Assembly (NCBI RefSeq): GCF_963583255.1
Contig: NC_084805.1
Coordinates: forward strand, 4,729,060-4,793,059
Source of the DNA: Pyrus communis
Taxonomy: Eukaryota > Streptophyta > Magnoliopsida > Rosales > Rosaceae
Length of the DNA stretch: 64,000 bases
Direction: 5' to 3'
Numbering within the stretch: the stretch's first letter is position 1; every line of letters starts with the position of its first letter. The notes under the pieces were generated by a model. It was not told the DNA's origin, searched no databases, and saw only the letters and a list, made by a program, of their open reading frames with translations. Below are positions 1-10,533 of the stretch, piece by piece. The translations under genes were made by a program, and so were the position numbers.

Positions 1-270
1 GGAAAGACTAGCAATAAAGTTTATAAGAACTTGAAGAGGATCTCAATGAACTTGCAAGTGCAAAACAAGAAAGCTCTATACTTGAGAACTTGAAGATTTA
101 ATTTGGTGGTCATCATCCCATTCATATGGTATATATAGATGAAAAGTATTGTGTAATATCTTCTACTAAAGAAAAAAATACATGGTAAAGATAATGACAA
201 TCTGGATGGGGTATAGAAGGGAATAAGAGCTCATCAGGGATCACATGGTTCTGTCTTCAAATTAATCAAG
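1..270 (-). promoter_or_regulatory. Promoter of an off-window E-type SAUR
   Basis: This is near identical to the sequences upstream of the E genes at 17080 and 29139, so it should drive a reverse-strand E gene just left of the window. It holds CATATG at 123-128 and a TATATATA box at 130-137. The conserved module shared by the B, D, E and F promoters spans about 194-260, with core TAGAAGGGA and CACATG motifs. Confidence 0.75.
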
Positions 271-678
271 CATTTAGGCAAAATATGTGGAGCCTCCATC
301 ACTACCAAGGCTTGTGATGAATTGGATGACAGAGCCATGTGAACTTTTAAATGCTGATGTCTATAGCCACTCAATTGCCTGGAGAACACCCACACAGCCT
401 TTCACGCCAACTACTAGAGATTTTTTTTTTTTTTTTTTTTTTTCCCCGACACATCCATTGTTTCAGTTTGGATATGGAAATTTGTTGCTATGATATGGTA
501 CTGCAACAACAAATCAATTTGTATTGGGTCCACATATATAGTATGTTGAACTAGCAACCTGCAAGAAAATGCCTGTTTTCTGCATGTTTCTGATTTTATA
601 CTAGTCATGTATCTATTCTTCCAAAATGATTCAATTATGCAAACATTAATCTGATGGCATCGGTGGTTGTAACTTTGA

Positions 679-1293
679 GACAAGTTCATGTGATTTTCCA
701 TGAACTAATCTCTCTCATGGTACCATCATGGTCCCTCAATAATCACCACTCGGAGAAAAGTTGATGAATTTGAAGACAACGGCATGTGAACTTGCAAATG
801 CTACTGTCTTTAGAATTATTATTTTTTTCAATCCCATTCAATTTCCTGCAGACCACTCCCTCAAACTTTCTTATAACATTATGTTGATTGTTAGGATTAC
901 GACTGATCTTGCCGGCGTACCTTCCGAACATGAGTAGGACATTGTGTTTTATTTTAGTTTCAATACTTTTTCAGTTTGTGCAGTTATTAAAAGATGTAGC
1001 TGTAGGGTATTGTGATTCTTCATTTCTGCTCACATTTTTTTCTTGATTAGTTGGAAAGACAAGTCCATGTGATTTTCCATGAGAAAATGACTATCACTTG
1101 GCTCCGCCACGGTCCTTCACCAATCGTATTTTTTTCCGTAAACGACTCGTGAAATATTGATAATTAACTTGTAGACAAGCCCATGTGATTTTCTATGAGA
1201 AAACTCTCTCTCTCACTTGGGTCCATCCCAGTGCTTCATCACCAATCATTTCAGGTAACTGATGGCTTGCAGCATACCGCTTTGGCTATATAT
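679..1293 (+). promoter_or_regulatory. SAUR A1 promoter with repeated modules and TATA box
   Basis: Three diverged copies of one module lie upstream of gene A, near 679-745, 1063-1125 and 1171-1250. Each starts with (T/C)CATGTGATTTT and an ATGAG/ATGAA follow-up, then a TCACTTGG/CTCATGG stretch and a CCAATC or AATCACC box. GAGACA, the complement of the auxin-response core TGTCTC, lies at about 676-681. A TATATATG box at 1287-1294 stands 134-141 bases before the ATG. The same arrangement is kept in units 2 and 3. Confidence 0.6.
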
Positions 1294-1572
1294 GCATACA
1301 TCATCCAAGGTTCAGAAGCAAACCAACACAACTCTTCTACTCCCAAGCATATCTTATCAAAGCTCTTTCTGTCCTGAAATTCATTTGAACTCTTTATTGT
1401 TCCTTTTTACAGAGAAATTTTAAAACCATGGGTTTCCGATTGCCTGGTATTTTACATGCCAAGAAAAGTCAAGTTTCTTCAAAGTCATTGGATGTTCCAA
1501 AAGGCTATCTTGCCATCTACGTTGGGGAGAGCCAGAAGAAGCGGTTTATTATTCCGGTGTCCTACTTGAACC

Positions 1573-2014
1573 TGTTGGTATTTTACAGTTTACTAACTCA
1601 ATACCAAAATATGTGGGTGATAAGTTTACAAACTCTATCACACCTCTTTCACTTTGCACTCTCAAATAAAATTGGACAAAGAAAGAAATAGAGAAAGGAG
1701 GGAAGCAACAAGCTTTGGCAAAACACTTGGACTTTGATATATGAAAAAGGTTTACAAACTATTGGAATAAGAAAGCTTACAAGCTTCTTCACAATTGGAA
1801 GTGGGATTTGGATGGGATGATTTACAATGCTTGAGAGCTTGGGTATTTATAGCAAACCAAATGATTAAACTAAGATTATTTATTACCACACAAAACACAT
1901 TAATTGCACCTAATAATTTTTATTCAACCATACCTAACATTGCCTAACTTTCCATGCCTAACTTTGACATTGATTTTCAACAATAGCAACTTGTTTTGAT
2001 TTGAATTTCCAACA
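1573..2014 (-). repeat. 3' LTR of the A1 Copia element
   Basis: 442 bp, TG...CA ends. It matches the other LTR but keeps about 61 extra bases near 1670-1730 that the 5' LTR lacks. The deletion in the other copy is flanked by the short repeat CTTTG. Confidence 0.93.
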
Positions 2015-2026
2015 CACCTCCTCAAA

Positions 2027-4765
2027 TCAAATCGCCTTCATTCCTAGCATTTCACGCAGTAGCCGGAATGTTTCAATTGGCAATGGCTTTGTGAAGATGT
2101 CTGCCACTTGTTCCTTGGTGTGACAGTAGACAAGTTCAATTGTCTTTTGCTTCACATGGTCCCTTAGAAAATGGAACCTGGTATCAATGTGCTTGCTCCT
2201 TCCATGTTGAACAGGATTCTTTGCAAGTTTGATTGCAGACACGTTATCTACGTGAATCACAGTCGATTCCACTTGTGGATGACACACTGACTTCAACAGA
2301 TTTCTTAACCAAATTGCCTCACACACGGTTGAGGCTACAGCAACATACTCGGCTTCACATGATGACAAAGCAACAATTGATTGCTTCTTTGAAGTCCATG
2401 AGAAAGCTGTTGATCCTAGAAAAAACACATAGCCAGTTGTGCTTTTCCTTTCATCTTGGTCACCTCCCCAATCACTATCTGAATAACCAAATAATTTTGC
2501 ATCTTCACCAAAATTATAAAATAGACCATAGTTTAGAGTACCTCTTATGTACCTCAAAATTCTCTTGGCGGCCAGCCAATGAGACTCCCTTGGTGTTTCC
2601 ATGTATCGACTCACGAGTCCAACACCATAAACTATATCAGGTCTTGTGATTGTAAGGTACCTTAGGCTTCCAACGAGGCTTTTGTACACTGTTGAGTTTA
2701 CAAATTCACCCTCTCCTCCTTTGGACAGCTTCAATCCAGTTGCGACTGGGGTATTGACAGTGTTGCACTTGTCCATATTGAACTTCTTCAATATGTCTCT
2801 CATGTACCTTTGTTGAGAGATGTAGATACCATCACTTTCTTGCTTCACTTCTATGCCAAGAAAGTATGACATTAATCCATTGTCAGTCATCTCGAATTCA
2901 CTGAACATGGATTGCTTGAACTCATGGAACATTGCCTCATTGTTTCCTGTAAACAATAAATCATCTACATAGAGACAAATAATTAAGAACTCCCCTTTTT
3001 CACCATTCTTCATGTAAACTGAATGCTCGTATGGACATTTCTGAAATCCATTTTGGTGAAGGTAGTTGTCGATCCTTGAGTTCCAAGCTCGTGGTGCTTG
3101 CTTGAGGCCGTACAAAGCCTTCTTCAAACGATACACCTTATCTTCTTCTCCTTGTACTTGGAAGCCTTCCGGTTGTTCCACGTACACTTCTTCCTCAAGT
3201 ACTCCATTAAGGAAGGCTGACTTGACATCTAGTTGATAAATTTTCCATTTATGATGTGCGGCAAGAGAGATTAGCAATCTTACCGTGTCAAGTCTCGCAA
3301 CTGGAGCATAGACTTCATCATAGTCCACTCCATACTTCTGTTTGTAGCCCTTTGCTACAAGCCTTGATTTGTATTGATCCACACTCCCATCTGCAGTGCG
3401 TTTGATCTTGTAAACCCACTTGACACCAATAGCCTTCTGATTTGGTGGGAGCTTTGTCAGCTCCCAAGTGTCATTCTTCTCGATGGCATGGATCTCTTCT
3501 TCCATGGCTTTCTTCCAACAATATTCTTCCACAGCTTCATTGAATGAGAAAGGCTCGTGGTCTGCATACAAGCAGAAAAGGTTGGTTTCTTCTTCTTCTT
3601 CTTGTCCATAAATCTCTGTGAGACTCCTTAACCTCACTGGAGTTGAGGAGCTGCTTTCCTCACTAGATGTAGGACCACTCCTTGCAATTCTGTGCACTGG
3701 AGTTGTTGTGATTGTTTGAGCAGGCTGTTGCTCAATCGGTGGTACAACTTCTGGTTCTTCAAAATCAGTGGAGACGATCTTCTCTTTACTGACTTCTTTG
3801 TTGTTCCACGTCCATGTCTCTTCCTCACTGAAGATGACATCTCTACTAACCACTAGTTTGCCAGTTAGTGGGTTGTAGAGCTTGTATGCCTTGGACTCTT
3901 CACTATAGCCCACAAACACACACTTCTCACCTCTATCATCAAGTTTCCTCCTCTTGGCTTCTGGAACTTGAGCATATGCAACACACCCAAAAATTCTTAG
4001 GTGTGTAACATTCGGCTTGTATCCACTCCAAGCCTCTTGTGGTGTCATCCTCTTGACACTCTTTGTTGGACATCGATTCAACAAATAAATCGAACAAGCT
4101 ACAGCTTCTGCCCATAACTCTTTTGGCGAATTCTTCTCCTTAAGCATGGACCTTGTCATGTCAAGGATGGTTCGATTCTTTCTTTCGGCTATCCCATTTT
4201 GCTGTGGGGTATAGGCAGCAGTAAGTTGATGCCTAATTCCTTGCTCCTTGCAGTATGCTTGGAAAGCATTGGAGGTGTACTCTCCACCTCTATCTGATCT
4301 CACAGCCACAAGCTTGTGGTTACTTTCTGCCTCTGTGAGTGCCTTGAACTCCTTGAAAATTTTTAGGGCAGCTGACTTCTCCTTGAGAAAATAGACCCAA
4401 GTTTTTCTACTGAAATCATCAATGAAGGTAATAAAATACCTATTACCTCCATAAGACATGGGATCCAATGGACCACATATATCTGTGTGCACCAACTGCA
4501 GTGGTGCCTTTGCTCTCCATGTATCACCAACAGGGAACGATAGTCGTGCTTGCTTGCCAAGCACACAACCTTCACATACTTGGCGTGTGGCTTCAATCTG
4601 GGGTAGACCACGAACCATTCCTCCACTTGACAGCAACTTTAGGCCATTGAAATTAAGATGGCCAAATCGAAGATGCCATTTCCATGACTCATCTTCCATT
4701 ACACCGATGTTGCAGCTTCCAATCTTTGTGTTCAAATTCAACGGAAACATCCGGTTCTTTGACAT
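2027..4765 (-). CDS. Copia polyprotein, integrase-RT-RNase H part
   Basis: 912 residues in the same frame as the gag-protease ORF upstream and separated from it by a single TGA codon (4766-4768). In order it shows a GAG-pre-integrase His/Cys region (about residues 30-75: [17 protein letters not shown]) and an integrase core (about 90-260: [29 protein letters not shown]). The reverse transcriptase is at about 430-680 ([17 protein letters not shown]) and RNase H at about 770-900 ([27 protein letters not shown]). Apart from the TGA no break is seen. It would copy the element RNA and integrate the cDNA. Because the ORF has no upstream signals of its own, expression needs readthrough or reinitiation at the ATG directly after the TGA. 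Confidence 0.92.
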   Translation of the reverse strand: MSKNRMFPLNLNTKIGSCNIGVMEDESWKWHLRFGHLNFNGLKLLSSGGMVRGLPQIEATRQVCEGCVLGKQARLSFPVGDTWRAKAPLQLVHTDICGPLDPMSYGGNRYFITFIDDFSRKTWVYFLKEKSAALKIFKEFKALTEAESNHKLVAVRSDRGGEYTSNAFQAYCKEQGIRHQLTAAYTPQQNGIAERKNRTILDMTRSMLKEKNSPKELWAEAVACSIYLLNRCPTKSVKRMTPQEAWSGYKPNVTHLRIFGCVAYAQVPEAKRRKLDDRGEKCVFVGYSEESKAYKLYNPLTGKLVVSRDVIFSEEETWTWNNKEVSKEKIVSTDFEEPEVVPPIEQQPAQTITTTPVHRIARSGPTSSEESSSSTPVRLRSLTEIYGQEEEEETNLFCLYADHEPFSFNEAVEEYCWKKAMEEEIHAIEKNDTWELTKLPPNQKAIGVKWVYKIKRTADGSVDQYKSRLVAKGYKQKYGVDYDEVYAPVARLDTVRLLISLAAHHKWKIYQLDVKSAFLNGVLEEEVYVEQPEGFQVQGEEDKVYRLKKALYGLKQAPRAWNSRIDNYLHQNGFQKCPYEHSVYMKNGEKGEFLIICLYVDDLLFTGNNEAMFHEFKQSMFSEFEMTDNGLMSYFLGIEVKQESDGIYISQQRYMRDILKKFNMDKCNTVNTPVATGLKLSKGGEGEFVNSTVYKSLVGSLRYLTITRPDIVYGVGLVSRYMETPRESHWLAAKRILRYIRGTLNYGLFYNFGEDAKLFGYSDSDWGGDQDERKSTTGYVFFLGSTAFSWTSKKQSIVALSSCEAEYVAVASTVCEAIWLRNLLKSVCHPQVESTVIHVDNVSAIKLAKNPVQHGRSKHIDTRFHFLRDHVKQKTIELVYCHTKEQVADIFTKPLPIETFRLLREMLGMKAI

Positions 4766-6049
4766 TCAAACACGTGCAATAAGCTTTCTCCTTGCATTCC
4801 TGAGAGTGAGAAGCATGTTCTCCATATGTATAATGTACCCTTTCTGGAGCAGTTGACTAATGCTCAGAATGTTGCTCTTCATACCTGGTATGTAGTAGGT
4901 ATCGGAGATGTATTCTTCTCTTCCATCCTTTTGGATGATCTTGATCTTCCCTTTGCCTTCAACTGGCAACTTTGAGGAGTCACCAAGACTTATAGATCCA
5001 TAGGCCCCTTTTTTGAGTTCGGCAAAAAACTCCTTCTTTCCACACATGTGATTGCTTGCACCAGAGTCCAAATACCAAACATCTTGTTGGCTACTGGAAT
5101 CATGGTGTGCTAGTAAGACTGTAAGTTCTTCATCAGTATTTCCACTTGATTCTGCCATGTTGACATGCTCACCATTTTTATGTGAACATTCATTGGCATA
5201 ATGTCCATATTGCTTACAGTTGTGACACTGGATATGTGCCTTTCCTCGAGTAGATCTCCACTCCTGAGACTGACCTTGATTTTGTGCATAGCCTCGACCT
5301 CTTCCTCGGGCTCGTCCTCGGCTACGGTTGGATGAGCTCCCACGACGTGAGTTCCACTGCCCACGACCTTTATTTGGTTTGTCAATATTCAACTTTGACT
5401 CCAAAGCTTGCTCTAGCATTGTGGGGCTTGCATTCTTCTGAATGCGTTGCTCGTGAACTAGGAGGGATCCTAGTAGCTCTTCTACGCTCATCACCTCCAA
5501 ATCCTTGGATTCCTCAATGGCAGTCACCACATGCTCAAACTTAGATGTGAGTGACCGGAGTATCTTCTCCACAACTCGTACTTCATCGAGTCTCTCGCCA
5601 TTTCTCCTCATCTGATTTACTATCACAATGAGCCTTGAGTGATAGTCGGAGATGCTCTCCCCTTCATTCATATGAGCAGTTTCAAAATCTGCTCGAAGTG
5701 ATTGTAACCTCACTTTCTTGACTCGATCTACTCCTTTGTAGATTGTACTGAGTGTATCCCATACTTGCTTGCTCGTTGTTGCTTCTGCAACCTTCTCGAA
5801 CGTTGAATCTTCCAAACCCTGGTATAGAAGATACAGCGCCTTTTGGTCCTTCTTTCGTAAGTCCTTGAGAGTGTTCCTTTGATCCGCAGTATATACGGCT
5901 TCTTGCTCGGCAGTGGGTACAACATACCCACTACTGACAAGTTCCCATAGCTCCTGTGATCCAAACAATGCTTTGAATTGGATGCACCATCTTTCATAAT
6001 TTTCTTTCTTCAATGTGGGAACTTGGAGTTGCACTAAGTTGGACGCCAT
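4766..6049 (-). CDS. Copia Gag-protease
   Basis: 427 residues. The N-terminal capsid-like part begins MASNLVQLQVP and contains the ENYERW motif typical of plant Copia gag. A basic RG-rich stretch (about 235-255) is followed by a CCHC zinc knuckle (CHNCKQYGHYANEC, about 274-287). The protease active site is DSGASNH at about 328. The start is the first ATG downstream of the primer site. The ORF ends at TGA 4766-4768, where related polyproteins normally continue into integrase. Confidence 0.92.
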   Translation of the reverse strand: MASNLVQLQVPTLKKENYERWCIQFKALFGSQELWELVSSGYVVPTAEQEAVYTADQRNTLKDLRKKDQKALYLLYQGLEDSTFEKVAEATTSKQVWDTLSTIYKGVDRVKKVRLQSLRADFETAHMNEGESISDYHSRLIVIVNQMRRNGERLDEVRVVEKILRSLTSKFEHVVTAIEESKDLEVMSVEELLGSLLVHEQRIQKNASPTMLEQALESKLNIDKPNKGRGQWNSRRGSSSNRSRGRARGRGRGYAQNQGQSQEWRSTRGKAHIQCHNCKQYGHYANECSHKNGEHVNMAESSGNTDEELTVLLAHHDSSSQQDVWYLDSGASNHMCGKKEFFAELKKGAYGSISLGDSSKLPVEGKGKIKIIQKDGREEYISDTYYIPGMKSNILSISQLLQKGYIIHMENMLLTLRNARRKLIARV

Positions 6050-6078
6050 AACTGCTGCACCTGCCAGAATGGTATTCT

Positions 6079-6091
6079 GGCTCTGATACCA
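6079..6091 (-). other. Primer binding site of the A1 Copia element
   Basis: Reads TGGTATCAGAGCC on the reverse strand, two bases inside the 5' LTR. It is complementary to the 3' end of initiator methionine tRNA, the usual primer of plant Copia elements. Confidence 0.9.
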
Positions 6092-6093
6092 AT

Positions 6094-6474
6094 TGTTGGT
6101 ATTTTACAGTTTACTAACTCAATACCAAAATATTTGGGTGATAAGTTTACAAACTCTATCACACCTCTTTCACTTTGGCAAAACACTTGGACTTTGATAT
6201 ATGAAAAAGGTTTACAAACTATTGGAATAAGAAAGCTTACAAGCTTCTTCACAATTGGAAGTGGGATTTGGATGGGATGATTTACAATGCTTGAGAGCTT
6301 GGGTATTTATAGCAAACCAAATGATTAAACTAAGATTATTTATTACCACACAAAACACATTAATTGCACCTAATAATTTTTATTCAACCATACCTAACAT
6401 TGCCTAACTTTCCATGCCTAACTTTGACATTGATTTTCAACAATAGCAACTTGTTTTGATTTGAATTTCCAACA
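6094..6474 (-). repeat. 5' LTR of the A1 Copia element
   Basis: 381 bp, TG...CA ends. Identical to the 3' LTR except for one T/G difference and loss of about 61 bases. The lost stretch could include part of the promoter region of the LTR. Confidence 0.93.
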
Positions 6475-6610
6475 GAACCAACCTTCATTCCAAGATCTGT
6501 TAAGCCTATCTGAAGATGAATTTGGATATGATCATCCAATGGGTGGTATCACAATCCCCTGCAGTGAAGACACCTTCCTTGGTCTCACCTCAGCTTTGGT
6601 GTATAAGTAG

Positions 6611-8569
6611 AGGCTAGCTACATATACGTCGACAGGATTTTGACACAACAGCTGTAAAAGCACTGGGCAATTTTAATCGCTTTCTGGCTCACTTGAAGGA
6701 GGTTCAATTGATTGATCATCCAATGAATCACCATGATGGAAGAGGACATCAACGTCAAACCGCTTATGAGCTGAGAGGAAAATGGCCAGCCTAGCGGACA
6801 TAAACTCGCTGACACAATTTTTCTAGAATAGTTATTGTCAACTGAATGTACATAGTTGTCCTGCAAGGAAAACTGAGATTAGAATATTTCATTACAATAC
6901 AACGTTTTTACAGTTTCATAATATACCTTTCATTTTATTTGCTATCTTGTTCAATCAAGTTATGAACAGACGATAAATTTATACACAAGGGACTAATTAC
7001 TGGAATATTGACAGACGAAGTAATGCAAGTAAACATCATAGGCAGATTTAAAAACATGTTATGAATGGACTATTGTATGGATAAAATTTTAAATATAACA
7101 AGCATTGGATGTACCCAGAATAGCACTAATCCCTGCTGAAATTACCATGAAAATACCCCAAATTAAATAGCACTAGTCCATGCTTAAATTCTCACAAAAA
7201 TATCAATGCGAACATTTTAATACATTCTATCTCATAGAAATTTTCGTTTGGTTGACATTAAAAGCCTATTCAGGCAAATCCCCAAAGACATGCGCCAAAG
7301 TCTTTAACCATCCTAGGCTCTAAGATATCCAAATCTTGATATGATTATATTACTTACTAGCATGGTCAAAAAGTTTCAACTATACAGATATTAGCAAAGT
7401 AAAGATATAGTCTCAAGCAGGTTCTTTACTGCAAGAGATCAGCCTAGCTACTTAATTTTTGCCCGTGTCAAGAACTACAACTCTTACCTTCCCCAAAGTT
7501 GATCTGATTACTCAAATAAATGGTACCTGTACATACAAATGTCCTAACTTGATTTTGTGTGTTGACAGTGGAATCCGTACGTATTAAAAGATTTCCCTTT
7601 ATGGGAGCTATAGGTCTTTGGCTAGCTAATTCAGTACTCACTTGTGTTAAATCTCTCATGGACAGTGGAATCACATGATTGGTGATTAAGCCAAAAGAAC
7701 TAGGGACCGAAGCCGTTTGGAAGCTCCTGAGTCAATGTCCATCTTATTAAAGAAGCACCGTGTCCACTCTCAGCAGTTGTATAGAAGTAATTAAAACTGA
7801 CTGACAATATATCCCACCTTTAAGATAATCCCCTAGCTAATTAGATCACAGACAGGCTTATTGAAGGTTCAACGTTTCTTTCATTCTTCTGTTTTGTATG
7901 ATGACTCATATACATCTACATCAAGTATTAATAAAAAGTTGGAGTCATAATTGGATATATGGAGAACAATATAACTCATACAGAAAATTTCACAGTGGAG
8001 TTGTTTGAATGAAAAATTCGCATTTTACTCTACCAAATGACATACTAGTCATGCAGAGAAAACTAAGGTTATTGTCCAAACTGTTGAGGGGACTACTACT
8101 TAACATATTAGTATTCTCATAAATATATATATAAAAATAAAAAAAAAATAAAAAAGGATCCTAATGGGAAACTCGATCACGAAAGAATCTGAAGAAATTA
8201 ATCCAAAATTGTACAGTTCACGTTTTTTTACTTCTCTTTTTTATAACAGAACAAAATTAGTCCTTAAGGTTAAACCAGACGGTTCATCCACGACCAACAA
8301 ATGTTTTGTTGGCCATTAACAGAAGACAACACCAAGCAGCAGCAACACACCTGATCATTTAATTTAAAGGGATGCTTTCTATATTGTAATGTAATAAGCT
8401 ATGAACATTTCTCCATTTAGGCATTTACATAATCTGATTCCAGGGGAACAATATTTCTCCCTCCACGATCAAAAAAAATTAAAATGCACAAAATCTGGAA
8501 ATTGTTTGATTTACAAAATTGTTACAATCACACAGTTCATGTAATTGCTCTCCACAATCCACCACTCTA
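6611..8569. other. A1-B1 spacer, no gene seen
   Basis: 3' flank of A1 running into the 3' flank of B1 (convergent genes). Open frames here are short and unlike any family I know. The part from about 7850 to 8569 is clearly related to 16055-16756, the 3' flank of gene E, so B and E came from an older duplication that included their flanks. The matching spacers of units 2 and 3 carry small deletions relative to this one. Confidence 0.7.
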
Positions 8570-8875
8570 TCAAACTGCACTTAAGCGAGATACAAGATCA
8601 AGGAAAGCATCTTGTCTGCAGGGAATTGTTAGACCGCCCATTGGATGATCAAATCCAAATTCTTCTTCAGCTTTACTTAGCAAGTGTTGAAATGCAGGCT
8701 GGCAGAGGAAAGATATGGGAAGCACAAATCGGTGCTTCTCACTCTCACCAACATAAACTGAAAAATAACCTTTAGGGACATCCGCTAAATTATATGAAGC
8801 TCCTTGACTTGAATTTGAAAAAGACCGTCGAAAAAGTTTCTTAGCAGGAATTACAGCAGGCAGACGGAACCCCAT
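8570..8875 (-). CDS. SAUR B1
   Basis: A 101-residue SAUR protein starting MGFRLPAVIPAKKLFRR. It has a basic, Ser-rich N-terminus (SFSNSSQGASYN), then DVPKGYFSVYVGE (about 34-46), the RFVLPISFL strand, the QPAFQHLL helix, [11 protein letters not shown] and LTIPC, ending SRLSAV. Full length for the family. An in-frame ATG 46 codons upstream exists, but the extension lies between the TATA box (9018-9025) and the gene and is unlike any SAUR, so I choose the MGF start. SAURs of this type are cytoplasmic or membrane-associated and in model plants inhibit PP2C.D phosphatases, promoting cell expansion. The next gene, C1, is transcribed divergently. Confidence 0.93.
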   Translation of the reverse strand: MGFRLPAVIPAKKLFRRSFSNSSQGASYNLADVPKGYFSVYVGESEKHRFVLPISFLCQPAFQHLLSKAEEEFGFDHPMGGLTIPCRQDAFLDLVSRLSAV

Positions 8876-9017
8876 TATAGTAAATCTTTTGGAGGAAAGA
8901 CTAGCAATAGAGTTAATAAAAACTTGAAGATCTCGAGGAACTAGCAACAGAAAAACAAGAAAGCTATATGCTTGAGAATTTGAATTTAATTTGGTGGTCT
9001 TGATCCAATTCATATCA

Positions 9018-9152
9018 TATATATAGATGAAAAGTCATGTTGATTAATATTTTTGGCTAAAGAAAAAATATATGGTAAAGACAATGACAACTCGATGGGT
9101 ATAGAAGGGAACAAGAGCTCATTAGGGATCACATGCATGGTTCTGTCTTCAA
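9018..9152 (-). promoter_or_regulatory. SAUR B1 promoter: TATA box and conserved module
   Basis: TATATATA at 9018-9025 is about 145 bases before the B1 ATG. The conserved module (TAGAAGGGA, GAGCTCATTAGGGATCACATG, then TTCTGTCTTC) lies at about 9084-9152. Confidence 0.65.
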
Positions 9153-9788
9153 ATTAATCACGCATTTAGGGAAAAAATATGTGGAGCCTCAATCACTACC
9201 AAGGCTTCTGAAGAATTGGAGACAGAGCCATGTGAACTTTGAAATGCTAATATCTATTGCCATTCAATTGCCTGGAGAATACCCACACGGCCCCTCACGC
9301 CAACTACCAGAGATTTTTTCCCGACACATCCATCATTTTATCAGTTTGGGTATGGAAACTTGTTGCTAAGATATAGTAGTTCAACCACAAATCAATTTGT
9401 ATTGGGTCCGCATATATAGTATGTTGAACTAGCAACCTGCCAGAAAATGCCTGTTTTCAGCATGTCCCTGATTTTATAGTTATGTATCTATTCTTCCAAA
9501 AGGATTCAATTATGCAAATTTTAATCTGATCTGATGGCGTCGGTGGTTATAACTTGGTGACAAGTTCAAGTGATTTACCTTGAGCTAATCTCTCTCATGA
9601 TACCATCGTGGTGCCTCAATGATTGCCAATCAGTCGTTTCAGATAATGGATGGTTTATGGCTTATATCCATTTATCTATATATTTTATGGTAAGGCTCAG
9701 AAGAAAATGTCAAAGCCTTCTCTCATTTTTGGAAGTCAACTGAAATTTTGCATTGTTGCTTAATTTTCTGAATAAGAAATTTTAAACT

Positions 9789-10034
9789 ATGGGTTTCTGG
9801 TTGCCGGGCACTGTTCATGCTAAGAAATTCCAAGTTTCTTCAAAGGCCTTGGATATTCCTAATGAGAACTATAACGTATTATTACTTTTTATTCTGCTGG
9901 TTATCTTATATATCTCATGTTTGGGTTCTAGTGAACTCTTATGCATTTGTTCCTACGTCTTTCTATCACTTGTCAATTCTGGGTGTATCTCAGGAACGAG
10001 GTGTGATGCCTCAACCATGATAGATCGAACATAA
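9789..10034 (+). pseudogene. SAUR C1, 3'-truncated
   Basis: The first ~25 codons are SAUR-like (MGFWLPGTVHAKKFQVSSKALDIP), closest to gene A. The expected PKGYxxxYVGE core is then missing and the frame runs into AT-rich sequence of no recognisable family before a stop. The same break occurs in C2 and C3, so the gene was dead before the units were duplicated. The upstream region still resembles the A promoter (CAAGTGATTT, CTCTCTCATGATACC). It may be transcribed but cannot make a SAUR. Confidence 0.88.
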
Positions 10035-10533
10035 AAGGAGAGATTTGATAGGCTATGACTTTATATGCTCCGTTATTGATTTAGTTCTTTGTATCCATAC
10101 AATCTCTACTAAGTAATAACCTTCATATAGTAAGGCTTAGCAAAGTTGGCCAGCTAATGTAGTGAGCTCCTAAACTCTTCGGTATAATTAGGAATGAAAC
10201 CGTGTAATTATAAGTTGTAAATCCCGATGTAAGATTTTCAACATTAACATGGTATAGTACAATTCTAAATGTTGTAAAATGGAGCTGTTATTTTCACAGC
10301 AAATAGTATTTCCCTTACAAAAATGCAGTGATCATTTACTAAAAAATTACTGCAACTTTTACATACATCATTCAAAGATACAGTTTTTACTTCTCACAAA
10401 ACTTTTCACAATTACTTCCTACAGGTAGTGTTACCAAATCATGTAAATTCTTTATGGACCACGGTTGACCTAGACAATAGTAGATAAGAGATGCTCGTAT
10501 TGTAAGCAAACTATATACAAACTGAAATCTTTC
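10035..10533. other. Spacer between C1 and the Gypsy LTR
   Basis: AT-rich, no gene seen. The same sequence recurs at 22101-22599, 33775-34282 and, diverged, at 57480-58003. The last copy lacks the Gypsy LTR that follows here. Confidence 0.7.

Larger units (their letters stand above)
1573..6474 (-). mobile_element. Young Ty1/Copia LTR retrotransposon in SAUR A1
   Basis: A full-length reverse-strand element of 4902 bp. It is bounded by the target duplication GAACC (1568-1572 and 6475-6479) and by LTRs with TG...CA ends. The 5' LTR is 6094-6474 and the 3' LTR is 1573-2014. The primer site TGGTATCAGAGCC (complementary to initiator-Met tRNA) lies at 6079-6091, and a purine tract TTGAGGAGGTG adjoins the 3' LTR at about 2015-2025. 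Domain order gag-protease-integrase-RT-RNase H is the Copia order. The LTRs show one base difference plus one 61-base length difference, so insertion is recent. It is absent from the matching gene in units 2 and 3. Confidence 0.96.
1428..6610 (+). pseudogene. SAUR A1, split by a Copia insertion
   Basis: This is a SAUR family gene (auxin-inducible small protein, no introns). The 5' part is 1428-1572 and encodes 48 codons, starting [13 protein letters not shown] and running through [13 protein letters not shown] to the [10 protein letters not shown] strand. A Copia element then interrupts it. Coding resumes after the duplicated GAACC at 6480 with the [17 protein letters not shown] and ITIPC motifs and stops at 6610. 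The two parts total 276 bases, exactly the length of intact A2 and A3, so the break is due only to the insertion. As it stands the first half would read into LTR sequence and stop at about 1690, losing the second half of the SAUR domain. It could at most give a truncated protein. Confidence 0.93.

Noticed and set aside
287..554. Two frames with runs of Phe
   Set aside because: Created by a poly-T tract in the spacer; tract length changes between units and shifts the frame.
1195..1377. 60-codon frame upstream of SAUR A in all three units
   Set aside because: Spans the TATA box and 5' leader of A; conserved only as promoter/leader sequence, no protein features.
4458..4856. Forward frames across the A1 Copia element
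   Set aside because: Antisense to well-supported integrase and gag coding sequence.
8545..8775. Forward frames antisense to SAUR B and E
   Set aside because: Mirror of the conserved SAUR coding strand; conserved because the opposite strand codes.
8876..9013. 46-codon N-terminal extension of SAUR B1/B2
   Set aside because: Not SAUR-like and closed in B3; the hydrophobic stretch is a leader artefact. The MGF start is shared by all copies.
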